Assembly (NCBI RefSeq): GCF_014905115.1
Contig: NZ_CP041235.1
Coordinates: 620,001 to 684,000, forward strand
DNA length: 64,000 bases
Origin: Sulfurimonas sediminis
Lineage (GTDB): Bacteria; Campylobacterota; Campylobacteria; Campylobacterales; Sulfurimonadaceae
Direction of reading: 5' to 3'
Position numbers and translations under genes: made by a program. The notes beneath the pieces are model-generated. The model was not told the origin of the DNA. It was given only the letters and a program-made list of their open reading frames with translations, and did not search any database. Of the stretch, positions 35,888-44,892 are shown one piece after another (position 1 is the first letter of the stretch; each line of letters begins with the position of its first letter).

Positions 35888-36895
35888 ATGAAAACCCATA
35901 CACTTTTAATGCCTCTGGATATGCACCTGCACCTTCGTGACGGCGTTATGCTTGAAAATGTAGCGCCCTTGAGTGCATACAGTTACAGCGGGGCTATAAT
36001 AATGCCCAATCTTGTGCCTCCTGTTGCAACAAGAGAAGATCTTTTAGCATACAGAGAACGGATTATGGCAGCGGTTCCAAATGATTATTTTGAACCCTAT
36101 ATGACACTGTTTTATAAAAACTATGATAAAGCTTTTTTAGAAAGCATAGTGGATGAAATAACAGCGATTAAACTCTATCCTGCAGGAATTACTACAAATT
36201 CAGAGGGTGGTGTCAGCTCTTTTGATATTGAAGAGATGCGTACTACTTTGGAGACTATGAGCAGCTTGGGTATTCCTTTGTGCGTGCACGGCGAGACGGA
36301 TGGCTTTGTAATGGACAGAGAAGCGGAATTTATGAGTATTTATGAGCTTTTGGCACAGAATTTTCCTGATTTGAAAATTATAATGGAACATATTACAACC
36401 AAAGAAGCGGTTGCCATGTTGGACAAATATCCGAATTTGTATGCGACGATTACCGTGCATCACTTGCTCTTAACACTGGATGATGTCATCGGCGGATTGA
36501 TGCGGCCGCACCTTTTTTGCAAACCGATTGCCAAAAGACCCGAAGATTTGGATGCACTCCTAAGTGTAGCGCTTGAAGCACATCCAAAAGTAATGTTCGG
36601 ATCAGATTCTGCGCCGCATCCTCAGCATAAAAAAGAGTCCTGTGGCTGTGCGGCGGGCATTTTTACCGCGCCTATCTCACTACAGCTTTTAACAGAAATA
36701 TTTGACCAGTTTGACAAACTTGACAATTTGCAGGCATTTGTAAGTGATAATGCACAAAATATTTATGGAATTTGCCCTGAATTCAAAGAAGTGATTTTGG
36801 AAAAACGACCGTTTTTGGTACCTGAAAATTATTCGGGTGTTGTACCAATGTTTGCCGGTGAAAAAATCGGATGGGCTATAGAGAGTGTCGATTAA
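35888..36895 (+). CDS. pyrC: Dihydroorotase (class II)
   Basis: Cyclises carbamoyl aspartate to dihydroorotate in pyrimidine synthesis. Zinc ligands appear in MHLHLRDG, the carbamylated-Lys segment [22 protein letters not shown] and GSDSAPHP. Length 335 is normal. SD AAGGAAATTTTT precedes the ATG. It shares 11 bases (GTGTCGATTAA) with the downstream response-regulator gene. Confidence 0.96.
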   Translation: MKTHTLLMPLDMHLHLRDGVMLENVAPLSAYSYSGAIIMPNLVPPVATREDLLAYRERIMAAVPNDYFEPYMTLFYKNYDKAFLESIVDEITAIKLYPAGITTNSEGGVSSFDIEEMRTTLETMSSLGIPLCVHGETDGFVMDREAEFMSIYELLAQNFPDLKIIMEHITTKEAVAMLDKYPNLYATITVHHLLLTLDDVIGGLMRPHLFCKPIAKRPEDLDALLSVALEAHPKVMFGSDSAPHPQHKKESCGCAAGIFTAPISLQLLTEIFDQFDKLDNLQAFVSDNAQNIYGICPEFKEVILEKRPFLVPENYSGVVPMFAGEKIGWAIESVD

Positions 36896-37544
36896 AATAC
36901 TGCTGCTTGAAGATGACCTTCTTTTTGGAGAGACCCTTGTGGACTTACTCGAGGAAGAGGGGTATGAAGTGCTTCATTATCCAAACGGGCAGGATGCTCT
37001 TGATGCCACCTATGATACAAAGTTTGATATTTATCTTTTAGATATCAATGTGCCTCTTATAGACGGCATTTCACTGCTTGGTGATTTACGCTCTGCCCAG
37101 GATGAAACACCTGCCATTTTTCTCACTTCGCATAAAGAGAAAGAGATGCTTCATCGTGGTTTTGTAAGCGGTTGTGATGACTTTTTGACAAAACCTTTTG
37201 ATAATGCGGAACTTTTATTTCGTATACAGGCACTTATGAAAAGAACCAAGACCAAAGAAGCGGAATGTATCGGGGAACTGTGTCATGACAAGCTGCATAA
37301 ATGTATCTATTATAATAAAACGGCTTTGGAACTTTCAAAAAAAGAGTATGAACTTTTAGTGTTGCTGATGAATCATGTCAACTCTCCTGTACCAAAAGAG
37401 CTGATATATGAAGAATTATGGACAACGGCTGACGGAGGAGGAAGTGATGGAGCTATACGCGTTTATATAAACAGGCTCAAGCAATTACTGCCTACTATGT
37501 GCATAGAAAATATTCGCGGCATCGGATACAAACTTGTTTCGTAA
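36885..37544 (+). CDS. OmpR-family response regulator
   Basis: Two-component transcription regulator of 219 residues: receiver with acidic pocket LLEDD and phospho-acceptor in [11 protein letters not shown], followed by a winged-helix domain ([43 protein letters not shown]). Start is GTG inside pyrC. It overlaps its cognate kinase by 11 bases. Target genes are unknown; the adjacent exbB/exbD are candidates only by position. Confidence 0.9.
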   Translation: MSIKILLLEDDLLFGETLVDLLEEEGYEVLHYPNGQDALDATYDTKFDIYLLDINVPLIDGISLLGDLRSAQDETPAIFLTSHKEKEMLHRGFVSGCDDFLTKPFDNAELLFRIQALMKRTKTKEAECIGELCHDKLHKCIYYNKTALELSKKEYELLVLLMNHVNSPVPKELIYEELWTTADGGGSDGAIRVYINRLKQLLPTMCIENIRGIGYKLVS

Positions 37545-38376
37545 TCTTCGAATCATTATCTTTGTTTATTACTTTTTTACTGTAGCAGGTTTTTTACTGC
37601 TTGGATATTATTTTATCAACGTGTTACATGTAGAGAATCTTTATATGTTTGCTTTTATTGTTCTTTGTATTGTTATACTCTCAGGCGTATTTATATCCAA
37701 ACTTGCAGTTGATCCTTTGGCTGAGTATGTTCAAGAGTTGCAAAACCTTTCAAAAGAGACCCTCCATGAGCTTAATCTGCCTATCAGCACCATTACCACA
37801 ACGACACAGCTTTTAGGCAAAAACTGCCATGATGAGAAAATACTCAAGCGCATCGGACGTATAAATACAGCCTGTATGATGCTTAAAGAGCGTTATAATG
37901 AGTTGGATTATCTGATTAAGATGCAGACAAATCAAAAGATAAAAGAGATGTTTTTTGCTGATGCGTTAGTCAAACAGAGAGTTGACTTTGTAAAAAAAAT
38001 ATATCCTCAAATGAAATTTAATCTTGTGCTGGAAAAAATGCCTGTATTGAGCGATCAAAAAGGTTTGGGCAAAGTAATTGACAATATTATTGATAATGGG
38101 GTAAAATACTCAGGCACTTCAAGAAATATAGATATTGAGGTAAAAAACAACAGTATAAAAATAAAAGATTACGGAATAGGGATGGATGAGGTTGAACTTG
38201 TTCGTATCTTTGACAACTATTACCAGTCAAACAAAAATATGCAGGGTTTTGGCATAGGATTAAATCTTGTCAAAAGATTTTGTGAAAGAAACAATATAGA
38301 ACTGCTGTTGCAGTCATCAAAAAATATTGGAACAACAGTAGAATTAAAATTTAAACAGGAATATGAATGCAAATAA
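37534..38376 (+). CDS. Sensor histidine kinase, short form
   Basis: Partner of the preceding regulator, 280 residues. Two N-terminal helices (about 5-25 and 32-52) leave almost no periplasmic loop, so it likely senses within or near the membrane. The phospho-acceptor His is in ETLHELNLPISTITT. The ATPase domain has NIIDNGVKYS, IKDYGIGMD and GFGIGLNLVK. Start is TTG (TTGTTTCGTAA overlap). It overlaps exbB by 10 bases. Confidence 0.88.
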   Translation: MFRNLRIIIFVYYFFTVAGFLLLGYYFINVLHVENLYMFAFIVLCIVILSGVFISKLAVDPLAEYVQELQNLSKETLHELNLPISTITTTTQLLGKNCHDEKILKRIGRINTACMMLKERYNELDYLIKMQTNQKIKEMFFADALVKQRVDFVKKIYPQMKFNLVLEKMPVLSDQKGLGKVIDNIIDNGVKYSGTSRNIDIEVKNNSIKIKDYGIGMDEVELVRIFDNYYQSNKNMQGFGIGLNLVKRFCERNNIELLLQSSKNIGTTVELKFKQEYECK

Positions 38377-38813
38377 CAAATGATATAATGACATATGCAG
38401 AACAGGCCCTTGATTATGGTGTTATGGGGACTTTGATACTTATGAGTATTGTCACTTTGTGGCTTTTTATTGAAAGAATGATGTTTTACAAGAGTGTACG
38501 CATAGAAGATTATAAACACAGAGACAATTTGGAACTTGACTTAACGGACAATATCAATGTCATAAGTGCAATAGGAACAAATGCACCCTATGTCGGTCTG
38601 CTGGGAACGGTCATCGGCATCATGATCACTTTTTATACTTTGGGTGATTTGGGTGCTGTGGATGCCAAAAAAATCATGATAGGACTTGCCCTTGCACTTA
38701 AAGCTACGGCGATGGGACTTGTTGTGGCAATGCCGGCTATTGTCGCCTATACCATTCTTCTTCGTAAAGTTGAAAGAATTTTAACAAAGTTTGATGTGGC
38801 CCATGAAGTGTAA
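38367..38813 (+). CDS. exbB: ExbB/TolQ-family proton channel protein
   Basis: Inner-membrane proton channel energising TonB. The 148 residues have three membrane helices and the family segment APYVGLLGTVIGIMITFYTL followed by GLALALKATAMGLVVAMPAI. Short form typical of the ExbB2 type. Coupled to the kinase gene upstream and exbD downstream by small overlaps. The only tonB in the window is 20 kb away. Confidence 0.9.
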   Translation: MQITNDIMTYAEQALDYGVMGTLILMSIVTLWLFIERMMFYKSVRIEDYKHRDNLELDLTDNINVISAIGTNAPYVGLLGTVIGIMITFYTLGDLGAVDAKKIMIGLALALKATAMGLVVAMPAIVAYTILLRKVERILTKFDVAHEV

Positions 38814-39192
38814 AAAACAGTTTAAAAAGTTTGACCAGATCAATGTCATTCCTTTTATAGATATTATGCTTGTTCTGCTTGTCATGGTACTGACAACAGC
38901 TACTTTTATAAAGCAGGGCGTTATTCCCGTGAATTTGCCAGAAGCAAAAGCGACAGAAAAAGAAGATACAAAAAAAGAGGTCACAGTCTATGTGAATGCA
39001 AAAAGTGAGATATTTTTTGACAAAGAGAAAGTAAACCTCAAAGAGTTACAGCAAAAACTTTCTGCTGTTTCCAAAGACCAGACGGTAGTGCTTCGAAGTG
39101 ACAAAGAGTCCAAGTTTCAGGACTTTGTAAATGTGATGGATATTTTAAAGAAACTCGGACATGAACAGTTGTATATAGTTACGAAAGAGTAG
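38803..39192 (+). CDS. exbD: ExbD/TolR-family protein
   Basis: Periplasmic partner of ExbB with one N-terminal helix carrying the essential Asp (INVIPFIDIMLVLLVMVLTT) and a periplasmic domain (YVNAKSEIFFDKEKVNLKEL, VVLRSDKESKFQDFVNVMD). ATG 38803 gives an 11-base overlap with exbB (ATGAAGTGTAA). Slightly earlier TTG and ATG codons are possible. About 129 residues. Confidence 0.9.
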   Translation: MKCKKQFKKFDQINVIPFIDIMLVLLVMVLTTATFIKQGVIPVNLPEAKATEKEDTKKEVTVYVNAKSEIFFDKEKVNLKELQQKLSAVSKDQTVVLRSDKESKFQDFVNVMDILKKLGHEQLYIVTKE

Positions 39193-39213
39193 TTTTACAG
39201 TTAGAGGTGCCCT

Positions 39214-39453
39214 TTAGTAATTTGTCTGCAGCAGTTTAAACTTTTTTTCTTTTATAGATGTTTTTTTGTTTGCAGCCTGTGGCTTTTTTAATTCAGGTGC
39301 TTTTGTATTGAAACTCTTTTTTTCTATTTTTTTTGTATCTTCTTGAAAGAGTGTTGAAGCAAAGAAAAATAAAATCATTATTATGACAACACTGGCATAA
39401 AGTAAAATATAGTTTTTTATATGCCCTGACTCAAACGGGTTTTCAATCTTCAT
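39214..39453 (-). CDS. Small single-helix membrane protein, unknown
   Basis: A 79-residue protein with one hydrophobic helix (about 14-36, YILLYASVVIIMILFFFAST) and a Lys-rich tail (KKIEKKSFNTKAPELKKPQ). It starts directly after the stop of the upstream gene on the minus strand and is convergent with exbD. No family recognised. Confidence 0.55.
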   Translation of the reverse strand: MKIENPFESGHIKNYILLYASVVIIMILFFFASTLFQEDTKKIEKKSFNTKAPELKKPQAANKKTSIKEKKFKLLQTNY

Positions 39454-39903
39454 CTAAACAAAAACCTTCATTGATTTTAATTTTTCATTTTCAATGCTTG
39501 TCTGTTCTATCTGTGAGATTAATTCTTTATCCATGAAAGCGGCTGTGTGCTTTTGCACCAAAGAAACCAGTGTGGCATAGGAGCTCAAATCGACTGTTCT
39601 TTTTCGTAAGGCAGAGTGTGTGACAAAGTTTAATATATCTTCATCTTTGAGCAAAGGGATGTTTTTGAGAATGTTTTTTGTCATCAACTCATTAAGAGCG
39701 TCATCATGAAGAAGTGCATTGTCAACGTTTGTTTTTGCGATTTTTTTGTCAAGACCATGTTCAAAAAGTTTTTTGCTGACTTTTGCTCTAAAACTGTGTG
39801 TGCTTTTTGTGTGAATGGTTCCCTGCAGATCTGTTTTTGGTAGAACACCACCAAATGCAATATTTCCTATAAAGACTGTTATTATAAAAATTTTATTACT
39901 CAT
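39454..39903 (-). CDS. Exported protein of unknown function
   Basis: About 149 residues with an N-terminal signal-like segment (SNKIFIITVFIGNIAFGG). The rest is helical and charged (VSKKLFEHGLDKKIAKTNVDNAL, LISQIEQTSIENEKLKSM). ATG 39903 was chosen because AAGGA lies 6 bases upstream. Paired with the downstream small membrane protein. Function unknown. Confidence 0.6.
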   Translation of the reverse strand: MSNKIFIITVFIGNIAFGGVLPKTDLQGTIHTKSTHSFRAKVSKKLFEHGLDKKIAKTNVDNALLHDDALNELMTKNILKNIPLLKDEDILNFVTHSALRKRTVDLSSYATLVSLVQKHTAAFMDKELISQIEQTSIENEKLKSMKVFV

Positions 39904-39973
39904 CTGTTTTCCTTGTATGTTATGTATTGCCATCCCATAGCAAACTTAAGTATAGTCATTATAAGACAATAAA

Positions 39974-40828
39974 TTATAAATCAGTTCTTTTTTTGCATAA
40001 ATTATAACCATATGCTATCAATTCTTCCGCTTTGTCAAAGTCAAAAGTGTTGCATAAGTTTCTGGGTATATCTATTTCTATATCAGAAGGGTACGCTGCA
40101 AGTTTCATACGGGCGAGTGCTCCCTGGAGTGTTTCAAAAGATTTGTTTGCAATGCCGTACATATTGTCTTCTTTGATAAATGTATCGGGTAATGAGAGAG
40201 TCTTGAGATAGTGTTGCAGTTTTTGCCGTATTGGAGTGTCACTCTTTTTACGCTTTTTTATTGGCATATCAGGAGCAGCTTCAGCACCCAGATTTACCGA
40301 AATAGTGAGGTCTGTGTCATCATGAAATGTCGGAGCAATCGGAACAGGATTGAGTACCCCACCATCAACAAGTTTTTTTCCTGATGGTGTGATAAAAGGA
40401 GTGAAAAAAAGAGGTAGAGAGATGGATGCTCTAATGGCACTCAGCAAAGAACCACTGTTAATCCATACTTCTTTTTCAGCTTCTATATCTGTACAGACAG
40501 CTGTAAATTTTATATCTAAAGATTCGATGAGGTGGTCACCCAGAAGGTCTTGAAGTTTTTGCATCAATTTGTTGCCTGAAACAATGCCACCGGAACCTTT
40601 AAAGTCAAGTAGTTTTAGCATTTCAAGGGTGTCTATCTGTTTGAGCCACTCTTCGTAGGTATGTAACACTCCGGCTGCATGAAACCCACCGACAAGCGCA
40701 CCGATAGAACATCCTGAAATAGATTTTATTTCGTAATCGTTTTCTTCGAGGTATCTGATGATGCCAATGTGGGCTAGACCACGGGCACCACCACTTCCAA
40801 GAACCAAGGAGACAGTTTTTTTACTCAC
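39974..40828 (-). CDS. Patatin-like phospholipase (RssA-type)
   Basis: Predicted serine lipid acyl hydrolase, 284 residues. Oxyanion motif GSGGARGLAHIG, nucleophile GCSIGALVGG and catalytic Asp in LVDGGVLNPVP give a complete Ser-Asp dyad. No signal peptide, so cytoplasmic. It starts 6 bases after groEL and is probably cotranscribed with the chaperonin genes, which is unusual company. Confidence 0.9.
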   Translation of the reverse strand: MSKKTVSLVLGSGGARGLAHIGIIRYLEENDYEIKSISGCSIGALVGGFHAAGVLHTYEEWLKQIDTLEMLKLLDFKGSGGIVSGNKLMQKLQDLLGDHLIESLDIKFTAVCTDIEAEKEVWINSGSLLSAIRASISLPLFFTPFITPSGKKLVDGGVLNPVPIAPTFHDDTDLTISVNLGAEAAPDMPIKKRKKSDTPIRQKLQHYLKTLSLPDTFIKEDNMYGIANKSFETLQGALARMKLAAYPSDIEIDIPRNLCNTFDFDKAEELIAYGYNLCKKRTDL

Positions 40829-40834
40829 TGCTTC

Positions 40835-42478
40835 TTACATCATTCCCGGCATTCCCATTTGTGGAGGCATTCCTCCGCCCATATCTGCTGCAGGAGCTTC
40901 TTCTTTTGGAATTTCAAAAATCGCTGCTTCTGTAGTAAGGAGCAGGCTTGAAACGGAAGTCGCATTAGTAAGTGCAACACGCTCAACTTTAAACGGATCG
41001 ATAATACCCGCTTCAAACATATCTACATATTCACCTGTTGCCGCATTGAAACCAATATTTTCATTCTCTGCATTTTGAATTGCATTGACAACAACACCGG
41101 TGTCAAATCCTGCATTTTGCGCGATCTGTTTTATAGGAGCTTTGACCGCACGTAATATAATCTCAGCACCGATTTTTTGATCACCTTCAAGGTCATCAAT
41201 ATTTACTTTTGCAGCAGCATGAACAAGTGCTGCTCCACCACCGATGACTATACCTTCTTCAACAGCTGCTTTTGTAGCCGAAAGCGCATCATCAACGCGG
41301 TCTTTTTTCTCTTTCATTTCAGTCTCAGTTGCAGCACCGACTTTTATAACTGCTACTCCGCCGCTGAGTTTTGCAAGACGTTCTTGCAGTTTTTCTTTGT
41401 CATATTCACTCGACGTTGCTTCAATTTGTGTTTTTATTTCAGAAATACGAGCTTTGACAGCTTCTTCACTTCCTGCTCCGTCAACGATGACAGTATTGTC
41501 TTTGTCTATGACAACACGAGATGCCTGACCAAGCATAGAAATTTCTGCACCTTCAAGCGTATAACCTGTCTCTTCAGAAATAACGGTACCGCCTGTCAAT
41601 GTTGCAATATCTTGCAGCATTGCTTTTCTTCTGTCTCCAAAACCAGGTGCTTTTACAGCGGAAATGTTGAGTACACCACGAAGTTTGTTTACAACAAGAG
41701 TTGAAAGTGCTTCACCCTCTACATCCTCAGCAATGATAAGTAGCGGACGGCTTGTTTTTTGTACCTGCTCTAAAACAGGAAGCAGATCTTTAAGCGATGT
41801 GATTTTACTGTCAACCAGTAAGATATAAGGATTTTCGATTTCTGCTGTCATTTTTTCAGTATTTGTAATGAAATACGGGCTTAGATATCCACGGTCAAAC
41901 TGCATACCCTCAACAACATCAAGCTCATCTACTATACCTTTTGCCTCTTCAACAGTAATTACACCGTCTTGACCGACTTTTTCCATCGCTTCGGCTATCA
42001 TATTTCCGATTTTTGCATCTGAGTTTGCCGAAATAGTTGCTACCTGTGCAATTTCATTTTTGTCTTTGATAGATTTAGAAGCTGCTTTTAAGTGCTCTAA
42101 AATAGAATCACAGGCTTTGTCCATCCCGCGTTTGACTTCAACAGGGTTTGCACCTGCCGTGATGTTTCTAAGCCCTTCGCTAAAAATCGCATTTGCAAGC
42201 ACTGTTGCTGTTGTTGTTCCGTCTCCGGCTTCATCCGCAGTATTTGAAGCAACTTCTTTGACTAGTTGTGCTCCCATGTTTTCCAGGTTGTCCTGTAACT
42301 CAATTTCACGGGCAACGGATACACCGTCTTTTGTGATACTAGGCGCACCATAGCTTTTTTGGATCAAAACATTACGACCGCGAGGCCCCATTGTCACTTT
42401 TACCGCATCTGTGAGTTTTTCAACTCCGCGTGCCAGTTTGTTTCTTGCGTTATCTGAAAATATTATCTCTTTTGCCAT
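40835..42478 (-). CDS. groEL: Chaperonin GroEL
   Basis: 60-kDa folding chamber, 547 residues. Diagnostic stretches include [45 protein letters not shown] and the C-terminal Gly-Met tail ([14 protein letters not shown]). Cotranscribed with groES, 36 bases upstream. Confidence 0.99.
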   Translation of the reverse strand: MAKEIIFSDNARNKLARGVEKLTDAVKVTMGPRGRNVLIQKSYGAPSITKDGVSVAREIELQDNLENMGAQLVKEVASNTADEAGDGTTTATVLANAIFSEGLRNITAGANPVEVKRGMDKACDSILEHLKAASKSIKDKNEIAQVATISANSDAKIGNMIAEAMEKVGQDGVITVEEAKGIVDELDVVEGMQFDRGYLSPYFITNTEKMTAEIENPYILLVDSKITSLKDLLPVLEQVQKTSRPLLIIAEDVEGEALSTLVVNKLRGVLNISAVKAPGFGDRRKAMLQDIATLTGGTVISEETGYTLEGAEISMLGQASRVVIDKDNTVIVDGAGSEEAVKARISEIKTQIEATSSEYDKEKLQERLAKLSGGVAVIKVGAATETEMKEKKDRVDDALSATKAAVEEGIVIGGGAALVHAAAKVNIDDLEGDQKIGAEIILRAVKAPIKQIAQNAGFDTGVVVNAIQNAENENIGFNAATGEYVDMFEAGIIDPFKVERVALTNATSVSSLLLTTEAAIFEIPKEEAPAADMGGGMPPQMGMPGMM

Positions 42479-42514
42479 TTGTTAAACTCCTTATATTTTT
42501 TAAATTTTTTTTAC

Positions 42515-42775
42515 TTAACCAATGATTCCGAAAATATCATCAACATCTATTACTATATATAAATCACCATCAAGTGTAACTTCATTTCCGGAGTATTTAC
42601 CAAAAATAACTTCATCACCTTTTTTTAGCTCACTCACTTCTGAACTTACTGCTACTATTTCCCCTCGAGAAGGCTTCTCTTTTGCATTATCAGGGATAAT
42701 AATACCTGAACTCGTAGTATTAGCCTCTTCAACACGTTTAACCAATACTCTTTTTCCTAAAGGTGTAAAATTCAT
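42515..42775 (-). CDS. groES: Co-chaperonin GroES
   Basis: 10-kDa lid of GroEL, 86 residues. Typical start [28 protein letters not shown] with the mobile loop, and [25 protein letters not shown] lies 6 bases before the ATG. First gene of the groES-groEL unit behind a strong promoter. Confidence 0.99.
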   Translation of the reverse strand: MNFTPLGKRVLVKRVEEANTTSSGIIIPDNAKEKPSRGEIVAVSSEVSELKKGDEVIFGKYSGNEVTLDGDLYIVIDVDDIFGIIG

Positions 42776-42812
42776 TATATCTCCTTACAAATATGATTAA
42801 TTTATGAGAAGA

Positions 42813-42863
42813 ATATTACAAGAAAAAAGTAAAAATGTCAATACCTTTAGTCATATTGACTAA
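42813..42863 (-). promoter_or_regulatory. groES promoter with palindromic operator-like site
   Basis: On the minus strand TTGACA (42836-42841), exactly 17 bases, then TATT-type -10 TAATAT (42813-42818) form a near-consensus vegetative promoter. Five bases upstream of the -35 is a perfect palindrome TTAGTCATATTGACTAA (42847-42863, 7-3-7). It does not match the CIRCE element or the HspR HAIR consensus, so it could be a different heat-shock operator. Confidence 0.7.
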
Positions 42864-42989
42864 GCTTGTCTTATTTTTACATGTAAAGTTCTTTGACAGA
42901 TTGCTGTATGTGTCCAAATTACTCAATTAAAAGCCTGTTTTAGTAAAAATAAAGTTTAATATATGTATAATTCCACCCTCTTAAACGAT

Positions 42990-43066
42990 GTCAGGGTAGC
43001 TCAGCTGGTTAGAGCACTGGTCTCATAAGCCGGGGGTCGGGGGTTCAAGTCCCCCCTCTGACACCA
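42990..43066 (+). tRNA. tRNA-Met (anticodon CAT)
   Basis: 77 bases ending in encoded CCA. The acceptor stem GTCAGGG pairs with CTCTGAC, the D-arm contains AGCTCAGCTGGTTAGAGC, the anticodon CAT is at 43024-43026 and the T-arm has GGTTCAA. A G1-C72 pair argues against initiator tRNA. A CAT anticodon could also be tRNA-Ile2, which cannot be excluded by eye. Confidence 0.93.
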
Positions 43067-43087
43067 TTTTAAGACACTTCTTTATAT

Positions 43088-43162
43088 TCCGGATTAGCTC
43101 AGCGGTAGAGTAGGTGACTGTTAATCACTTGGTCACTGGTTCGAATCCAGTATCCGGAGCCA
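43088..43162 (+). tRNA. tRNA-Asn (anticodon GTT)
   Basis: 75 bases with encoded CCA. Acceptor TCCGGAT pairs with ATCCGGA, anticodon GTT at 43120-43122 in loop CTGTTAA, T-arm GGTTCGAATCC. It lies 21 bases after tRNA-Met and is likely cotranscribed. Confidence 0.95.
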
Positions 43163-43240
43163 TTTCTTTTTAAACCCCTAAAATACGATATTTAAAGAGA
43201 TTTTTCCTATCCACTGTACCCATATTGTGCCAAAGTGTAA

Positions 43241-43395
43241 CTACCAAATATTTCCCGCCCATTCAATACCCAAGTGCGACAATTTCATTTCGATAATAGC
43301 TTCAAATGGTTTTAACGAAGCAGTAGTACTTTTGCTATAATGTTGAGATACATCAGGATTTTTAGAGATGCCTTTATATAAGAGGGAAGGAGGGT
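43241..43395 (-). other. Possible gene fragment beside tRNA-Asn
   Basis: The roughly 240 bases between tRNA-Asn and sixA hold no full gene. On the minus strand an open frame of about 50 codons ends at 43241 and reads protein-like sequence (KNPDVSQHYSKSTTASLKPF, then EAIIEMKLSHLGIEWAG) with no start or upstream part. It could be the 3' remnant of a mobile or island gene at a tRNA, or chance. Confidence 0.25.
43336..43341 (+). promoter_or_regulatory. Extended -10 promoter of sixA
   Basis: TGCTATAAT, with TATAAT at 43336-43341 and an upstream TG, lies about 60 bases before the inferred sixA start. No clear -35. Confidence 0.5.
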
Positions 43396-43401
43396 AGTGT
43401 T

Positions 43402-43884
43402 ATTAAAATTCTATACATCATAAGACATGCCAAGTCCAGTTGGAAAGATTTGGATTTGGATGATTTTGACAGGCCTTTAAATAAACAAGGCAAAAGAGAT
43501 GCTCCTGTTATGGGCGAGAGACTTGCAAAAAATCAAATCATACCTGATATTATTTTGTCCAGCCCTGCAAAAAGAGCGAAGATGACTGCAAAAATCATTG
43601 CAGACAAAGTTCATTACGATAAAAAAATTATTTTTTTACAGCAGATTTATGAAGCGGACAAGCAAAGCCTGCAAAAAATTGTCAATAATATTGATGACAG
43701 ATTCAGTACGGCATTTCTTGTCGGACATAATCCGGGTTTGAATGAACTAGCTGAGCATTATGTTAATTATGAAGAGAATTTGCCTACATGTGGAATTATT
43801 GGCATTGTCTTTACATGTAACCACTGGAAAGAGAGTAATGCTGAGAATGCAAGGTTGCTGTTTGTTGATTATCCGAAAAAATAA
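43402..43884 (+). CDS. sixA: Phosphohistidine phosphatase SixA-like, apparent ATT start
   Basis: Histidine-phosphatase-fold protein that removes phosphate from phosphohistidine (in E. coli from HPt or PTS proteins). The catalytic motif YIIRHAKSSWKD lies upstream of the first conventional start (TTG 43450), so that start would delete the active site. No ATG, GTG or TTG occurs in frame between the motif and the upstream stop. An AAGGAGG (43387-43393) sits 8 bases before ATT at 43402, giving a family-like N-terminus KILYIIRHAKSSW. I therefore place the start at ATT. Second catalytic His in LVGHNPGLNELAEHY. About 160 residues. Confidence 0.8.
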   Translation: MKILYIIRHAKSSWKDLDLDDFDRPLNKQGKRDAPVMGERLAKNQIIPDIILSSPAKRAKMTAKIIADKVHYDKKIIFLQQIYEADKQSLQKIVNNIDDRFSTAFLVGHNPGLNELAEHYVNYEENLPTCGIIGIVFTCNHWKESNAENARLLFVDYPKK

Positions 43885-43935
43885 AAAAACTTTTATAAAC
43901 AACAATTACTTTTCGAAAAGTAAGCTTCTTTTGCA

Positions 43936-43941
43936 TATAAT
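43936..43941 (+). promoter_or_regulatory. -10 element before the Cys-rich small gene
   Basis: TATAAT preceded by TTTTGCA lies about 40 bases before the ATG at 43982, with TAAGGAAAGAG as ribosome-binding site. Confidence 0.45.
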
Positions 43942-43981
43942 CACTATACTTAGTTCATTGATAGTATAAAGGAAAGAGTTT

Positions 43982-44317
43982 ATGTATACAGTACAAATGG
44001 AAAAAGAGTGTGAGTGTTTTAAAAAAAGTGAATACGAAAATAATGTTACATTTCAAACACAGCAAGAAGCATATAAATATGCAAATATAGTAGCTGAACT
44101 TATGAATGAAGAGTTCTGTGGGAAACACACTTTTGATGCACAGTTAGCCGAAGGTGATATGTTTGTAATAAGAGTGGCTTTGAATGCTACAGCGGTTTCT
44201 GGTTGCAGCACAGGTGTGAGTTGTGATGCTGGCTGTGAATCTACGGATGACTGGTCTCTTGAATCAACAGAGAAGTCCAATGGCGGCAGCTGTGGTAGTG
44301 GATGTGGTTGCGCTTAA
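43982..44317 (+). CDS. Small protein with a Cys/Gly-rich tail, unknown
   Basis: A 111-residue protein with no recognised family. Residues 1-75 form a compact-looking domain with CEC near the start (EKECECFKK). The C-terminal 40 residues hold eight cysteines in the arrangement CSTGVSCDAGC and CGSGCGCA, suggesting metal or cluster binding. No signal peptide. It has its own -10 box and is followed by a pseudopilin 22 bases downstream. Confidence 0.65.
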   Translation: MYTVQMEKECECFKKSEYENNVTFQTQQEAYKYANIVAELMNEEFCGKHTFDAQLAEGDMFVIRVALNATAVSGCSTGVSCDAGCESTDDWSLESTEKSNGGSCGSGCGCA

Positions 44318-44339
44318 GTAAAAAAAAAGAGAGATTATA

Positions 44340-44885
44340 ATGAAAAAAGCATTTACATTACTTGAACTGGTATTTGTAATAGCCGTGATTGGGATACTGG
44401 CTGCCGTTATTCTCCCCAGAGTAAAAACAAACCCGGTTGCCGAAGCAGCTGTTTATTTACTTTCACAAATCAGATATACACAGCACTTGGCAATTATAGA
44501 TGACAAGTTTACCCAAAATAACACTTGGTACAAAGACCGGTGGCAGATTGTTTTGAATGGAAACAGTTTTTCCATAGTGAGTGATAATAACACAAGATTT
44601 GCAAAAGATCCGCAAACTAACAGTAATATAAATAGTGTAGTTTTAAAAGGGGTAACTTCAGTTACAACTTCTGGCGGCTGTGCCAATCAGTCTATAATCA
44701 GTTTCGATCATTTAGGCAGACCTCTTGTCGGAAGTCTTGCCGCTACAACGGCTGCATACACTGCAGCAGGTAATAATGGTGCACTTTTAACAATTGACTG
44801 TAATCTTACACTTGCAAACGGCAGTGATGAAAATGTTACTATAACCATCAGACCGGAAACAGGATATGCAAGTATTGAACCGTGA
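44340..44885 (+). CDS. Type II secretion/type IV pilus-like pseudopilin
   Basis: 181 residues with a class III prepilin signal: short basic leader MKKA, then FTLLELVFVIAVIGILAAVI with Glu at position 5 of the mature part. The C-terminal domain contains two cysteines (GGCAN, TIDCNLTL) and looks like a minor pseudopilin. A solitary gene here; its assembly machinery is elsewhere. Confidence 0.88.
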   Translation: MKKAFTLLELVFVIAVIGILAAVILPRVKTNPVAEAAVYLLSQIRYTQHLAIIDDKFTQNNTWYKDRWQIVLNGNSFSIVSDNNTRFAKDPQTNSNINSVVLKGVTSVTTSGGCANQSIISFDHLGRPLVGSLAATTAAYTAAGNNGALLTIDCNLTLANGSDENVTITIRPETGYASIEP

Positions 44886-44892
44886 AGCGTAC

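Noticed and set aside
43450-43884. sixA starting at TTG 43450
   Set aside because: This start would remove the catalytic RHAKSSW motif, which is in frame just upstream.
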